Of a stretch of DNA of 64,000 nucleotides, positions 8,389-16,807 are shown one piece after another. Source of the DNA: Sphingomonas sp. QA11 (GTDB taxonomy: Bacteria; Pseudomonadota; Alphaproteobacteria; Sphingomonadales; Sphingomonadaceae). Under the pieces are notes generated by a model, which was given only the letters and a program-made list of their open reading frames with translations, made no database searches and was not told the DNA's origin. The stretch's first letter is position 1, and every line of letters starts with the position of its first letter. A program made the position numbers and the translations under genes. The stretch is from assembly GCF_028473665.1 (NCBI RefSeq), contig NZ_CP098774.1:3438501-3502500 (forward strand). Reading direction: 5' to 3'.

Positions 8389-11300
8389 GATCGCTCCTGA
8401 AGCTCGGCGAGCAACACGCCCGCGCTGTTCGATTTCGGTTTCCATAGCCCACGTTCGAGCGCTTCGGCGAGCCGCCCCGCCGTCTCGCGCAATGCCGCCG
8501 GATTCGCCTCGGCCATGAACGCCCTGACTGCCTCGTCCTCGATGAAGGCGGCGTGGACCGCATCGAAATGATGGTTCTTGACCGCATCGGTGGTCGCGGC
8601 GAAGGCGAAGAGATAGTCGACGCTCGCGGCGATCTCGAACGCGCCCTTATAGCCGTGCCGCATCACGCCCGCGATCCATTTCGGGTTGGTGACGCGCGCG
8701 CGGACCACCCGGCCGATCTCGTCCTCGAGCGTACGGATCACCGGCCGCTCGGGGCGGCTATGGTCGTTGTGGTAGGACAAGGGTTTCCTGCCCGAGAGAT
8801 GCTCGACCGCGGCGGCGATGCCGCCTTCGAACTGGTAATAGTCGTCGCTGTCGAGCAGGTCGTGCTCGCGATTGTCCTGATTCTGCACCACCGCATCAGC
8901 CTGGGCGAGGCGCGTGGAGAAAAGCGCGCGCTCGGCATCGCCCTCGACCCCCGCGCCATAAGCGTAGCTGCCCCAGGTCAGATAAACGTCGGCGAGATCG
9001 GCCCGGTCGTGCCAGAGCTTCTCGTCGATCATCGCCTGGAGCCCGGCGCCATAGGCACCCGGCTTCGAACCGAAGACGCGGGCACCGGCCCGGCGCGCCG
9101 CCGATGCGGGGTTCTCGCCCCGATCGACCAACGCCGCCGCCTCGGCACGCGCGCGGGCGGCGGCGGGATTGTCCCGCTCGTCCTCGTCGAGCGCCATCAC
9201 CGCCCGCGCCGCCGAATCGAGCAGGTCGATCTGCTCCGGAAAGGCGTCGCGAAAGAAGCCCGAGACACGGAAGGTCACATCGACACGCGGGCGGCGCAGC
9301 TCCGCAAGCGTGATCATCTCGAACCCGACGACCCGGCCGGACGTCCATTCCCAGCGCGGCCTGACCCCCATCAGCGCGAGCGCCTGGGCGATGTCGTCGC
9401 CGCCGGTGCGCATATTGGCGGTGCCCCAAGCGGACAGCGCCATGGCTGCCGGATAGGTGCCCTCGCGCTGGAAATAGTCCTTCACCAGCAATTCAGCCGA
9501 GCGCTGCCCTAGATCCCAGGCGGTTGCCGTCGGGACCGATCGGGTATCGACCGAATAGAAATTGCGCCCGGTCGGCAGCACATCTGGCCGCCCGCGCGTC
9601 GGCGCGCCGGACGGCCCCGGCACGACGAAGCGCCCGTCCAGCCCCGCGAGCAGCGCCGTCTGTTCGGCAAGGCCGCAGGCATCGACGCGCCGGGAAAGAT
9701 CGTCATGGATCGCGGCAAGCACCGCCGCGCTTTTCGGGCCTAGCATGCCGGCCCGATCGGGCGCCGACACCAGATCTGACGCCAGAAGCTCGAGCCGTTC
9801 GACGGTGTCGCCGATAGTCCGCCACGGATCGTCGGAAAGGGTGGCGAGCATTTGTGGCCTTGCCTGATCCCAGCGGTCGCCCATCCGGCAATCGAGCGGG
9901 TCGAAGACGAGGCCGAGATCGTCCGCCATCGCCCGCAGCAAGGATGCCTGTCCGGGTACGTCATAGCCGCGCGGCGTTCGGGCGAGCGCGACCAGCAGGT
10001 CGGTCCGCAGCCTGCCTTCGGGCGAGCGGGTGAAGATATGCAGCCCGTCGCGGATCTGCATTTCCTTGAGGTCGCAGAGATAATTGTCGAGGGCAGCGAG
10101 CGCATCGTCGGAATCACCGACCATGCCCGCATCAGCATCGAGCCCCTGCGAGCGTGCAAGATCGATAATCTCGCTGCGCAGCCGCTCGATCCGGCGCGGG
10201 TCCATGCCAGCCGCGAGATAATATTCGTCGACCAGTGCCTCAAGCTGGCGAAGCGGACCATAGCTTTCCGCGCGAGTCAGCGGCGGAGTGAGATGATCGA
10301 CGATCACCGCGCCGATCCGCCGCTTGGCCTGTGTCCCCTCGCCTGGATCGTTGACGATGAACGGATAGAGTTGCGGGGTCGGCCCGGCGCAGATCTCCGG
10401 CCAGCATTCCCGCGACAGCGCGAGCGCTTTGCCCGGCAGCCATTCGAGATTACCATGCTTGCCGACATGGACGACGGCCTGCGCGCCGAAGCGGCGATCA
10501 AACCAGACATGGAAAGCGAGATAGGCGTGCGGCGGCACCAGCGCCGGATCGTGATAGGTCGCCTTGGGATCGATATTATAGCCCCGTGCCGGCTGCACGG
10601 CTACGGCGACATTGCCGAATTGGTGCACGGCGAGGCGGAAGGCGCCATCCCTGACGAACGGATCGGCGTCGGGCTGCCCCCAGCGTTCGAGCATCGCCCC
10701 GCGCGCGCCATCGGGCAGCCTGTCGAACGCGTCGCGATACTCGGCCAGCGACAGCGCCGGCGCGTCGCCGCGGCGATCCGGCGAGGCTATGTCGTTGGTC
10801 ACGCCGGCCAGCATCACCGCCATCAGCGCTGCCCCATCCAGCGGGGCATTACCGACATCATAGCCGGCATCGTGGAGCGCGCCGAGGATCGCCGCAGCGC
10901 TTGCCGGCGTATCGAGACCGACGCCGTTGCCGATCCGACCATCGCGATTGGGATAGTTGGCGAGGACGAGCGCGACCCTGCGCTCGCCCGGCGCGGCGCG
11001 ACGAAGCCGCGCCCAGTTGGCGGCAAGGCTGGCGACGAAGTCGACCCGATCGGGCAGGACACGCGGCACGACGATGCCGCATTCGGTCAGCGCGTCGAAA
11101 CGTTCGGCCGCCTTGAAGGCGACGGCGCGGGTGAACAGCCGCCCGTCCACCTCAGGAAGCGCGACATTCATCGCGAGGTCGCGTGGCCCGAGGCCCCGTC
11201 CGCTCGCTGCCCAGTCCGCCTGCTCGACGCCGGCAAAGGCAAGCTGGAGGATCGGGCAATCGCCGCGTTCGAGGACACCACCGGTACGGTTGTCACCTAG

Positions 11301-12119
11301 GGTCGAGGAAGCGAAGGAGGTAGCGTTGAGGATGACATCCGGCTTTACGCCAGCGAGGACGCCGTCGAGCCATTCGATGACGAAGGGTTCGCGCAACGCC
11401 CGGACATGCGCGGCGACGACGTTCAGCCCCCTGGCAGCCAGCGCCGCGACGGTCGCGTCGACCGCGTCGAGCGTGCCCGCCGCGACCAGCGCGCGGTAGA
11501 AGATCAGCAGGGCGACCGGCCTGTCCTCCTGCCAGCCGGCCCGGACATCGGCGAGGCCAGGTCGCTCAACGCCGAGCAGATAGAGGCCGGCATCGGCGAG
11601 CGGCAGCGGATCGTCCGGTATCCCGGCGGCGCGACCGATCAGCCGGGCAGCGGTCTGCAGGAAACCAAGTGCATTGGCGACACCACCCTGGCGCAGATAG
11701 TCGCGCAGCCGTTCGAGTATCGCGACATCGAGCGTCGACGCGCTGTCCAACGCCGCATCCGCCTCGCGCCCGTCAGCGACCGCGGCGAAGGCGATGCCCC
11801 GCTCCCGCGCGACCCGGGCGATTTCGTCCACGCCATAGGGCCAGTAGCTCCGGCCGCCCAGCAGCACGACGCAGACGAACCGCGCCTGGGCGATCACCTT
11901 CTCGACATAGAGATCGACTGAATAAGGATGGAGAAGCTGGAGCAGGTTCACCAGCCTGACGCTGGGAGCCCCCTCCCCCAGCATCGCCGCCGCCCGCGCG
12001 AAGCAGGCGAGATCGCTGTCCGCCACGGTCAGGATCACGATGTCGCCCGGCGATTGATCGAGGTCGATCGCCTCGTCGCCGTTCGAAACCGTGCCCGGCG
12101 TGGCGGCAAGCAGATGCAT
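8385..12119 (-). CDS. cobN: cobaltochelatase subunit CobN
   Basis: At 1,244 residues this matches the large CobN/H-type chelatase subunit. The HVGKHGNLEWLPGK segment near residue 550, ENPASAARRAGARVFG and RYWGS-like TWGSYAYG segments are characteristic. The enzyme inserts cobalt into hydrogenobyrinic acid a,c-diamide with ATP hydrolysis by partner subunits CobS and CobT, neither of which is in this window. The ATG at 12119 shares one base with the cobW stop (TGATG). The larger frame upstream of it only mirrors cobW. It is expressed from the long riboswitch-led operon. Confidence 0.93.
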   Translation of the reverse strand: MHLLAATPGTVSNGDEAIDLDQSPGDIVILTVADSDLACFARAAAMLGEGAPSVRLVNLLQLLHPYSVDLYVEKVIAQARFVCVVLLGGRSYWPYGVDEIARVARERGIAFAAVADGREADAALDSASTLDVAILERLRDYLRQGGVANALGFLQTAARLIGRAAGIPDDPLPLADAGLYLLGVERPGLADVRAGWQEDRPVALLIFYRALVAAGTLDAVDATVAALAARGLNVVAAHVRALREPFVIEWLDGVLAGVKPDVILNATSFASSTLGDNRTGGVLERGDCPILQLAFAGVEQADWAASGRGLGPRDLAMNVALPEVDGRLFTRAVAFKAAERFDALTECGIVVPRVLPDRVDFVASLAANWARLRRAAPGERRVALVLANYPNRDGRIGNGVGLDTPASAAAILGALHDAGYDVGNAPLDGAALMAVMLAGVTNDIASPDRRGDAPALSLAEYRDAFDRLPDGARGAMLERWGQPDADPFVRDGAFRLAVHQFGNVAVAVQPARGYNIDPKATYHDPALVPPHAYLAFHVWFDRRFGAQAVVHVGKHGNLEWLPGKALALSRECWPEICAGPTPQLYPFIVNDPGEGTQAKRRIGAVIVDHLTPPLTRAESYGPLRQLEALVDEYYLAAGMDPRRIERLRSEIIDLARSQGLDADAGMVGDSDDALAALDNYLCDLKEMQIRDGLHIFTRSPEGRLRTDLLVALARTPRGYDVPGQASLLRAMADDLGLVFDPLDCRMGDRWDQARPQMLATLSDDPWRTIGDTVERLELLASDLVSAPDRAGMLGPKSAAVLAAIHDDLSRRVDACGLAEQTALLAGLDGRFVVPGPSGAPTRGRPDVLPTGRNFYSVDTRSVPTATAWDLGQRSAELLVKDYFQREGTYPAAMALSAWGTANMRTGGDDIAQALALMGVRPRWEWTSGRVVGFEMITLAELRRPRVDVTFRVSGFFRDAFPEQIDLLDSAARAVMALDEDERDNPAAARARAEAAALVDRGENPASAARRAGARVFGSKPGAYGAGLQAMIDEKLWHDRADLADVYLTWGSYAYGAGVEGDAERALFSTRLAQADAVVQNQDNREHDLLDSDDYYQFEGGIAAAVEHLSGRKPLSYHNDHSRPERPVIRTLEDEIGRVVRARVTNPKWIAGVMRHGYKGAFEIAASVDYLFAFAATTDAVKNHHFDAVHAAFIEDEAVRAFMAEANPAALRETAGRLAEALERGLWKPKSNSAGVLLAELQERS

Positions 12120-13165
12120 CAGTTGGAACCGGCCCCCATGACGGTCCGGAGCCCCGCCGAGATCGATGCTTCGTCCAGACCCTTCTGGCCGATCACGACA
12201 AGCTGCGAACGGTGCGGTTCGCCATCGTTCCACGGCCGGTCGAAATAATGCTGGATGCGCGGACCGACCGCCTGGATGACGAGACGCGCCGGCTTGCCGT
12301 CGACAGCGATCATGCCTTTCACGCGCAGCACGTCATGCTCGACGATGAGACGCTCCAGCGCGGCAAGCAGCGGTTCGATGTCGCGGATTTCCGCCCCGGC
12401 GACCACGAAGCTGTCGAAATCGTCATGGTCGTGCTCGGGCTCGCCATCATGGACTGAAGGCCGCGAGTCGAGATCGTCCTCGGCAGCGGCGGTGATCCCG
12501 AGCAGGGCGCCGATATCGACCGCGCCATGATCCGCCCGAACGATCTTCACGCCCGAACGGGTGTCCTTGCGGATATCCTGCTCGACCCGGGCAAGCGTGT
12601 CGGTATCGACCAGGTCCGCCTTGTTGAGGACGACCATGTCGGCACAGGCAAGCTGATCCTCGAACAATTCTTCGAGCGGGCTGTCATGGTCGAGCGACGG
12701 ATCGGCGGCACGCGCCGCCGCCAGCGCGGCTTCGTCGGTGGCGAAACGGCCGCCGGCGACCGCATCCGCGTCGATCAGCGTGATCACGCCGTCGATCGTC
12801 GCGCGGGTGCGGATATCGGGCCATTGGAACGCCTTGATCAGCGGCTTGGGCAGGGCGAGCCCCGATGTCTCGATGACGATATGCTCGGGCGGGTTCGGCC
12901 GGTCGAGCAGTGCCTGCATGGTCGGGAGGAAATCGTCAGCGACGGTGCAGCAGATACAGCCGTTCGCCAGCTCGACGATATCCTCCTCCGGGCACGCCGC
13001 ATCGTTGCAGCCGCGCACGAGATCGCGATCGACGCCGATATCCCCGAATTCGTTGATGATCAGCGCGAGCCGCTTGCCGCCCGCATTCTGGAGAAGATGA
13101 CGGATCAGCGTCGTCTTTCCTGCACCCAGGAAGCCGGTGACGACGGTCGTCGGTATCTTGCTCAA
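12119..13165 (-). CDS. cobW: CobW-family GTPase metallochaperone
   Basis: The 348-residue G3E-family GTPase has Walker A GFLGAGKTT at about residues 11-19, the metal-binding GCICC motif (NGCICCT near residue 70), the NKAD guanine-specificity motif and a His/Asp-rich loop (EPEHDHDD). A CobW C-terminal domain follows, with a conserved RVKGMI-like strand. CobW is thought to deliver Co(II) for corrin cobalt insertion, which fits its place immediately before cobN. The start overlaps the upstream unknown gene by 4 bp (ATGA). Confidence 0.93.
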   Translation of the reverse strand: MSKIPTTVVTGFLGAGKTTLIRHLLQNAGGKRLALIINEFGDIGVDRDLVRGCNDAACPEEDIVELANGCICCTVADDFLPTMQALLDRPNPPEHIVIETSGLALPKPLIKAFQWPDIRTRATIDGVITLIDADAVAGGRFATDEAALAAARAADPSLDHDSPLEELFEDQLACADMVVLNKADLVDTDTLARVEQDIRKDTRSGVKIVRADHGAVDIGALLGITAAAEDDLDSRPSVHDGEPEHDHDDFDSFVVAGAEIRDIEPLLAALERLIVEHDVLRVKGMIAVDGKPARLVIQAVGPRIQHYFDRPWNDGEPHRSQLVVIGQKGLDEASISAGLRTVMGAGSN

Positions 13166-14142
13166 ACTTCTTCTCCTTCTTCGATCTCAACTGGGGCGCG
13201 GTCATGCATCGCGCGCCAGGGTTTCACGCGCGCGTCACCAGCCGCCGCCAGACGGCGCAGCACGATCCGCGCCTTGGTCCGGCCCCGCCGGCTGTCAGGC
13301 CAGGATGTGGTCTCGGGCGAGCCACGGTCGACCGCCGCCGCTAGGTCAGTAGCGACCCGGACGTCCTCCGCCAGCCCAAAACGATCGAGCAGCGGCGCGA
13401 ACGCCCGGTCGAGCGCCGGATCGAATGGATGGCGTTCGCCCGTCATGGTCCGCCAAGGCGATCGCGGATGCGCCGACAGCACCGATTGCCAGCCATCGGG
13501 AATCGGTACGTTCGCCGAATGGGTTCGATCCTTGGCGATCAGCTTGGGGAGAAGATGGGTATGCGGCCCCGCAGGCGACTTGCCGTCGGCGGGCGGGATA
13601 GGCTGGAACACCTCGATCCGCCCCGCCGGCGACAGCAGCACACGGTGCGGCTGCGCCCTCAGCACCGCGGGCATGATGCCGGGAACCGAGAGAAGCGCCT
13701 GGCCGACCGCAGCGCGCAAGGCATGGACCAGGTCCGGGTCACCGGTCCGCGCGCACATATGCACGCAGCCGGCACCCACGCCGAGGTCGAACAGGATCGA
13801 TGCGCGGTCTTCGATCCGGATCGCCGAATCATCGGGTCCCAGCTCAACAACGACCGTGCCCGGAGTCCCGGGTCGTGGCAGGCAGAATGCCAGGGCATGC
13901 CCCCAGCTCTCGCCGTCGGCCGACAGGCTGTCCCAGGCGAGGCCGGTGAGGTCCGGGATCGCGACGACGCGGATCGCACCGCGCGCGGTGACGATCTCTA
14001 CCCGGCCGGGCTCGCGCCGCATCCGCGCTTCCTCGTCGGCATCACGGACAAATTCGCCGATCGCCCCGAAACTGCCGATGCTCCAGCCATAATCGGGATC
14101 GGCCAGAAGATCGGCGACAAGCTCAAACGGGGCGTGCTCCAT
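13162..14142 (-). CDS. conserved hypothetical protein of the cobalamin operon
   Basis: This 326-residue protein has no signal peptide, membrane segment or nucleotide-binding motif that I can see. It lies between the ABC ATPase gene and cobW and overlaps cobW by 4 bp, so it is part of the cobalamin operon. It may belong to DUF6925, a family I associate from memory with cobalamin clusters; I cannot confirm that here. The composition is globular, with a segment DLGVGAGCVHMCARTGDPDL containing two cysteines. A role in cobalt supply or corrin assembly is possible but unproven. Confidence 0.65.
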   Translation of the reverse strand: MEHAPFELVADLLADPDYGWSIGSFGAIGEFVRDADEEARMRREPGRVEIVTARGAIRVVAIPDLTGLAWDSLSADGESWGHALAFCLPRPGTPGTVVVELGPDDSAIRIEDRASILFDLGVGAGCVHMCARTGDPDLVHALRAAVGQALLSVPGIMPAVLRAQPHRVLLSPAGRIEVFQPIPPADGKSPAGPHTHLLPKLIAKDRTHSANVPIPDGWQSVLSAHPRSPWRTMTGERHPFDPALDRAFAPLLDRFGLAEDVRVATDLAAAVDRGSPETTSWPDSRRGRTKARIVLRRLAAAGDARVKPWRAMHDRAPVEIEEGEEV

Positions 14143-14154
14143 GCCGGCCTTTCG

Positions 14155-14922
14155 TCAGTCGAGGAATCGGATTGATGCGCCATCGTCGTCGCGACGGATG
14201 CTGACGCGGACGTCGTAAAGGCGGCCGAGCATATCCTCGGTCATCACGTCGGCGACCGGGCCCACGCCAAGCAACCTGCCGTCGCGAACCGCGACCACGT
14301 CATCCGCGAAACGCAGCGCCAGATCGAGGTCATGAATTGCCATGACAACGGTTCGCCCGACATCTGCCCGCGCGCGCAACCGCCGCGCCGCGTCGATCGC
14401 GTGGCGGGGGTCGAGGCCGGCGGTCGGCTCATCGACAATGAGCAATTCGGGATCTCCGACGATCGCGCGCGCAAGATTGACCCGGGCCAGTTCGCCGCCC
14501 GACAATCCCGTCGCCTGGCGGTCGCGCAGCGCCGACAGGTCGCATTCCTCGATCGCGCGATCGATTGCCGGAAGCAGCGCGTGCGGCAGGCCGCCGAACG
14601 CCGGGAGCTGCGGCATCAGGCCAAGCGCGACGACACGCTCGACGCTGATCGGCCAATCGACCGACGCACGCTGTGGCAGATAGGCGCGGCGCCGCGCCAG
14701 CCCCTGCCGCCCGATCGACGTCAGGTCAGCGTCGCCGAGCCGCAACACACCCGAGACAGGTACCAGCAGCCCGGCCGCGGTTTCGAGCAGGGTGCTCTTG
14801 CCGGCGCCGTTCGGGCCGATCACCGCGGTCAGGCGCGCCGCCGCGAAGGTGACATTAATATCGTCGAGCACGACGCGTTCGCCGCGCTTTACCGTGACGC
14901 CTTTCAGGAACAGTCCGCTCAT
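14155..14922 (-). CDS. btuD: ABC transporter ATP-binding protein, BtuD type (copy 2)
   Basis: The 255-residue ATPase carries Walker A GPNGAGKST near residue 36, Q-loop LPQRAS, signature LSGGE near 140, Walker B LLIVDEP and H-loop AIHDLD. It is a paralogue of the ATPase at 4331-5104 with the same family architecture but clearly diverged sequence. The ATG overlaps the permease stop by 4 bp. It would power the second cobalamin or corrinoid importer. The next gene starts 12 bases downstream. Confidence 0.88.
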   Translation of the reverse strand: MSGLFLKGVTVKRGERVVLDDINVTFAAARLTAVIGPNGAGKSTLLETAAGLLVPVSGVLRLGDADLTSIGRQGLARRRAYLPQRASVDWPISVERVVALGLMPQLPAFGGLPHALLPAIDRAIEECDLSALRDRQATGLSGGELARVNLARAIVGDPELLIVDEPTAGLDPRHAIDAARRLRARADVGRTVVMAIHDLDLALRFADDVVAVRDGRLLGVGPVADVMTEDMLGRLYDVRVSIRRDDDGASIRFLD

Positions 14923-15902
14923 GCCGTGCGCTTCCGGACGTGGAGAACGAGCCAGAGGAAGAAGGGCGAGCCGACCACGCTGATGAACACGCCGAGATTG
15001 ATCGGCGGGCCAAAGCGGATCACCCGGGTCGCGATATCGGCCGTTACCACCAGAATCGCGCCGGCAATCGCGGCAGGAACGAGCGTGGCGCCGGGCCGGT
15101 GGCCGACCAGCGGGCGGATCACATGCGGCGCGACCAGCCCGACAAAGGCGATCGCCCCGGAAACCGCCGTCGCGCCGCCGACGCCCAGCGCCGTGCCGAC
15201 CAGCGCGAGCATGCGGATACGCCCGACATCGACGCCAAGGCTTTCAGCCTGCACCTCGCCGAGCGCCAGCGCATCGAGCCCCCGCGCGGTGAACATCAGC
15301 AGGACGGCGCCGGCCAGGATGAACGGCGCTGCGATCTGGACATGGTCCCAGCTTCGATCGGCGAGCGACCCCATCAGCCAGGTCATGATCTCATAGGCGG
15401 CATAGGGATTGGGAGCGAGATTGAGCGCGAGGACGACGCCGGCAAAGGCAATGCCCGATATCGCCGATCCCGCCAGGATCAGCGAGAGCGTGCCGCCGCC
15501 GCGCGACAGCATCAGGGCAAGGCTCGTCGTGACCAGCGCGCCGACCAGCGCGAAGACCGGCGTGGCGAGGATATAGGTCGCCGAGAAGCCGAAATAGATC
15601 GCGATCACCGCACCGAACGCCGCGCCGCCCGATACCCCGAGCAGCCCCGGTTCGGCCAGCGGATTGCGCAGCAGCCCCTGGAGCACCGCCCCCGACAGGC
15701 CGAGGATCGCGCCGATGAGGATGGCGATGACGAGGCGCGGCAGGCGGATTTCGGTGACCAGCATCGCCGTGAGGTTTGAGTGGGGATCGCCGAGGCCCGC
15801 GATCACTGCCTGCGGGCTCAGCCAGATCGTGCCGGCGAACAGCGACGCCGCCGAGATGATGGCCAGCAGGGTGAGCAGGCCGGGAACGAGCCAGCGAGTC
15901 AT
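14919..15902 (-). CDS. btuC: FecCD-family ABC transporter permease, BtuC type (copy 2)
   Basis: The 327-residue integral-membrane permease has the FecCD signatures RLPRLVIAILIGAILGLSG and LRNPLAEPGLLGVSGGAA, with about nine to ten hydrophobic segments. It is a diverged paralogue of the permease at 5098-6096. It lies in perfect operon order with its binding protein (upstream, 4-bp overlap) and ATPase (downstream, 4-bp overlap). It would carry cobalamin or a related corrinoid across the inner membrane. Confidence 0.88.
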   Translation of the reverse strand: MTRWLVPGLLTLLAIISAASLFAGTIWLSPQAVIAGLGDPHSNLTAMLVTEIRLPRLVIAILIGAILGLSGAVLQGLLRNPLAEPGLLGVSGGAAFGAVIAIYFGFSATYILATPVFALVGALVTTSLALMLSRGGGTLSLILAGSAISGIAFAGVVLALNLAPNPYAAYEIMTWLMGSLADRSWDHVQIAAPFILAGAVLLMFTARGLDALALGEVQAESLGVDVGRIRMLALVGTALGVGGATAVSGAIAFVGLVAPHVIRPLVGHRPGATLVPAAIAGAILVVTADIATRVIRFGPPINLGVFISVVGSPFFLWLVLHVRKRTA

Positions 15903-16807
15903 TGAGCGCGACCAGCGAACGGCAAGGGCGCGCGCGCCGCGGCGGCCGCACGGCGCATCTGGTCACGCAGGGCGACCGCAGCATCGGCGATTTGCGGCGT
16001 GCCGCAGGCATAATAGGCCTGGGGCATGGTCAGCATCCGGTCCTTTCCCCAATAACGCCGGACGACACGATGCTGTTCGACAAGATCGCCAAGGCTCGGC
16101 TCATGCGCGTAGGGCGACCCTTGCACCAGCAGCGCCGGCGCTGTCTTCAGCAGCACTTCGGCATCGGGCTTGCCATAGGAGGTGGCCGGCGGCTCGTTCG
16201 CGATATTCCGGGCGCCGGCCGCTTCGAGGATCGCATCCTGCAGCGTGCCTTTGGCGGCGCTGAACCCAATGCGGTCCCACGAGGCGATACGAAGCTTCGG
16301 CGCAGGATCGCGCGCCAGTTCCGCAAGAGTGCGATCCATCCGCGCGATCATCGCCTCGCCCCGCGCCTTCTCGCCTACCGCCGCCGCGATCTGGCGCGTG
16401 AGCGCGCGGACATCGTCGAAACTGCTGGCGAAGCCGGCCTCGATCATCGGATAGTGAAGCCGCTTGAGCATCCCGCGGGTGGCCGGCGTCGTGAAGCTGC
16501 CGGCGATCACCAGATCCGGCCTTTGCTCGATCACGTCTTCCGCCAGCCCGTAGTTGACGCCGACCTTTTGCGCCTGCGCCGCCATCAGCGACGACCCGGG
16601 ATCGCGCGCCAGCCAGGTCACCGACGCGATCCGCTCGGGCGGCAGCAGCGCAAGCACGAGCTGGTCGGTGCACAGGTTCATCGACATCACCCGCATCGGC
16701 CTTGCCGTGGGTGCCGGAATCGCCCGGTCCGCCGCGCCGCACCCGGTGAGGCACAGCGCGACGGCCAGCGATCCGGCCAGCAGCCGGGGCGCTGCCGCCC
16801 GTCTCAT
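15899..16807 (-). CDS. btuF: cobalamin-binding lipoprotein, BtuF type (copy 2)
   Basis: This 302-residue binding protein is a predicted lipoprotein: the signal sequence ends in the lipobox LTGC with the cysteine at residue 23. The mature part begins the class III binding-protein fold with MRVMSMNLCTDQLVLAL, close to the start of the copy at 6242-7114, and contains QRPDLVIAGSF. The first base of its ATG is shared with the stop of the receptor gene (TGATG). It would capture corrinoid passed by the receptor and hand it to the permease. Confidence 0.86.
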   Translation of the reverse strand: MRRAAAPRLLAGSLAVALCLTGCGAADRAIPAPTARPMRVMSMNLCTDQLVLALLPPERIASVTWLARDPGSSLMAAQAQKVGVNYGLAEDVIEQRPDLVIAGSFTTPATRGMLKRLHYPMIEAGFASSFDDVRALTRQIAAAVGEKARGEAMIARMDRTLAELARDPAPKLRIASWDRIGFSAAKGTLQDAILEAAGARNIANEPPATSYGKPDAEVLLKTAPALLVQGSPYAHEPSLGDLVEQHRVVRRYWGKDRMLTMPQAYYACGTPQIADAAVALRDQMRRAAAAARAPLPFAGRAQ

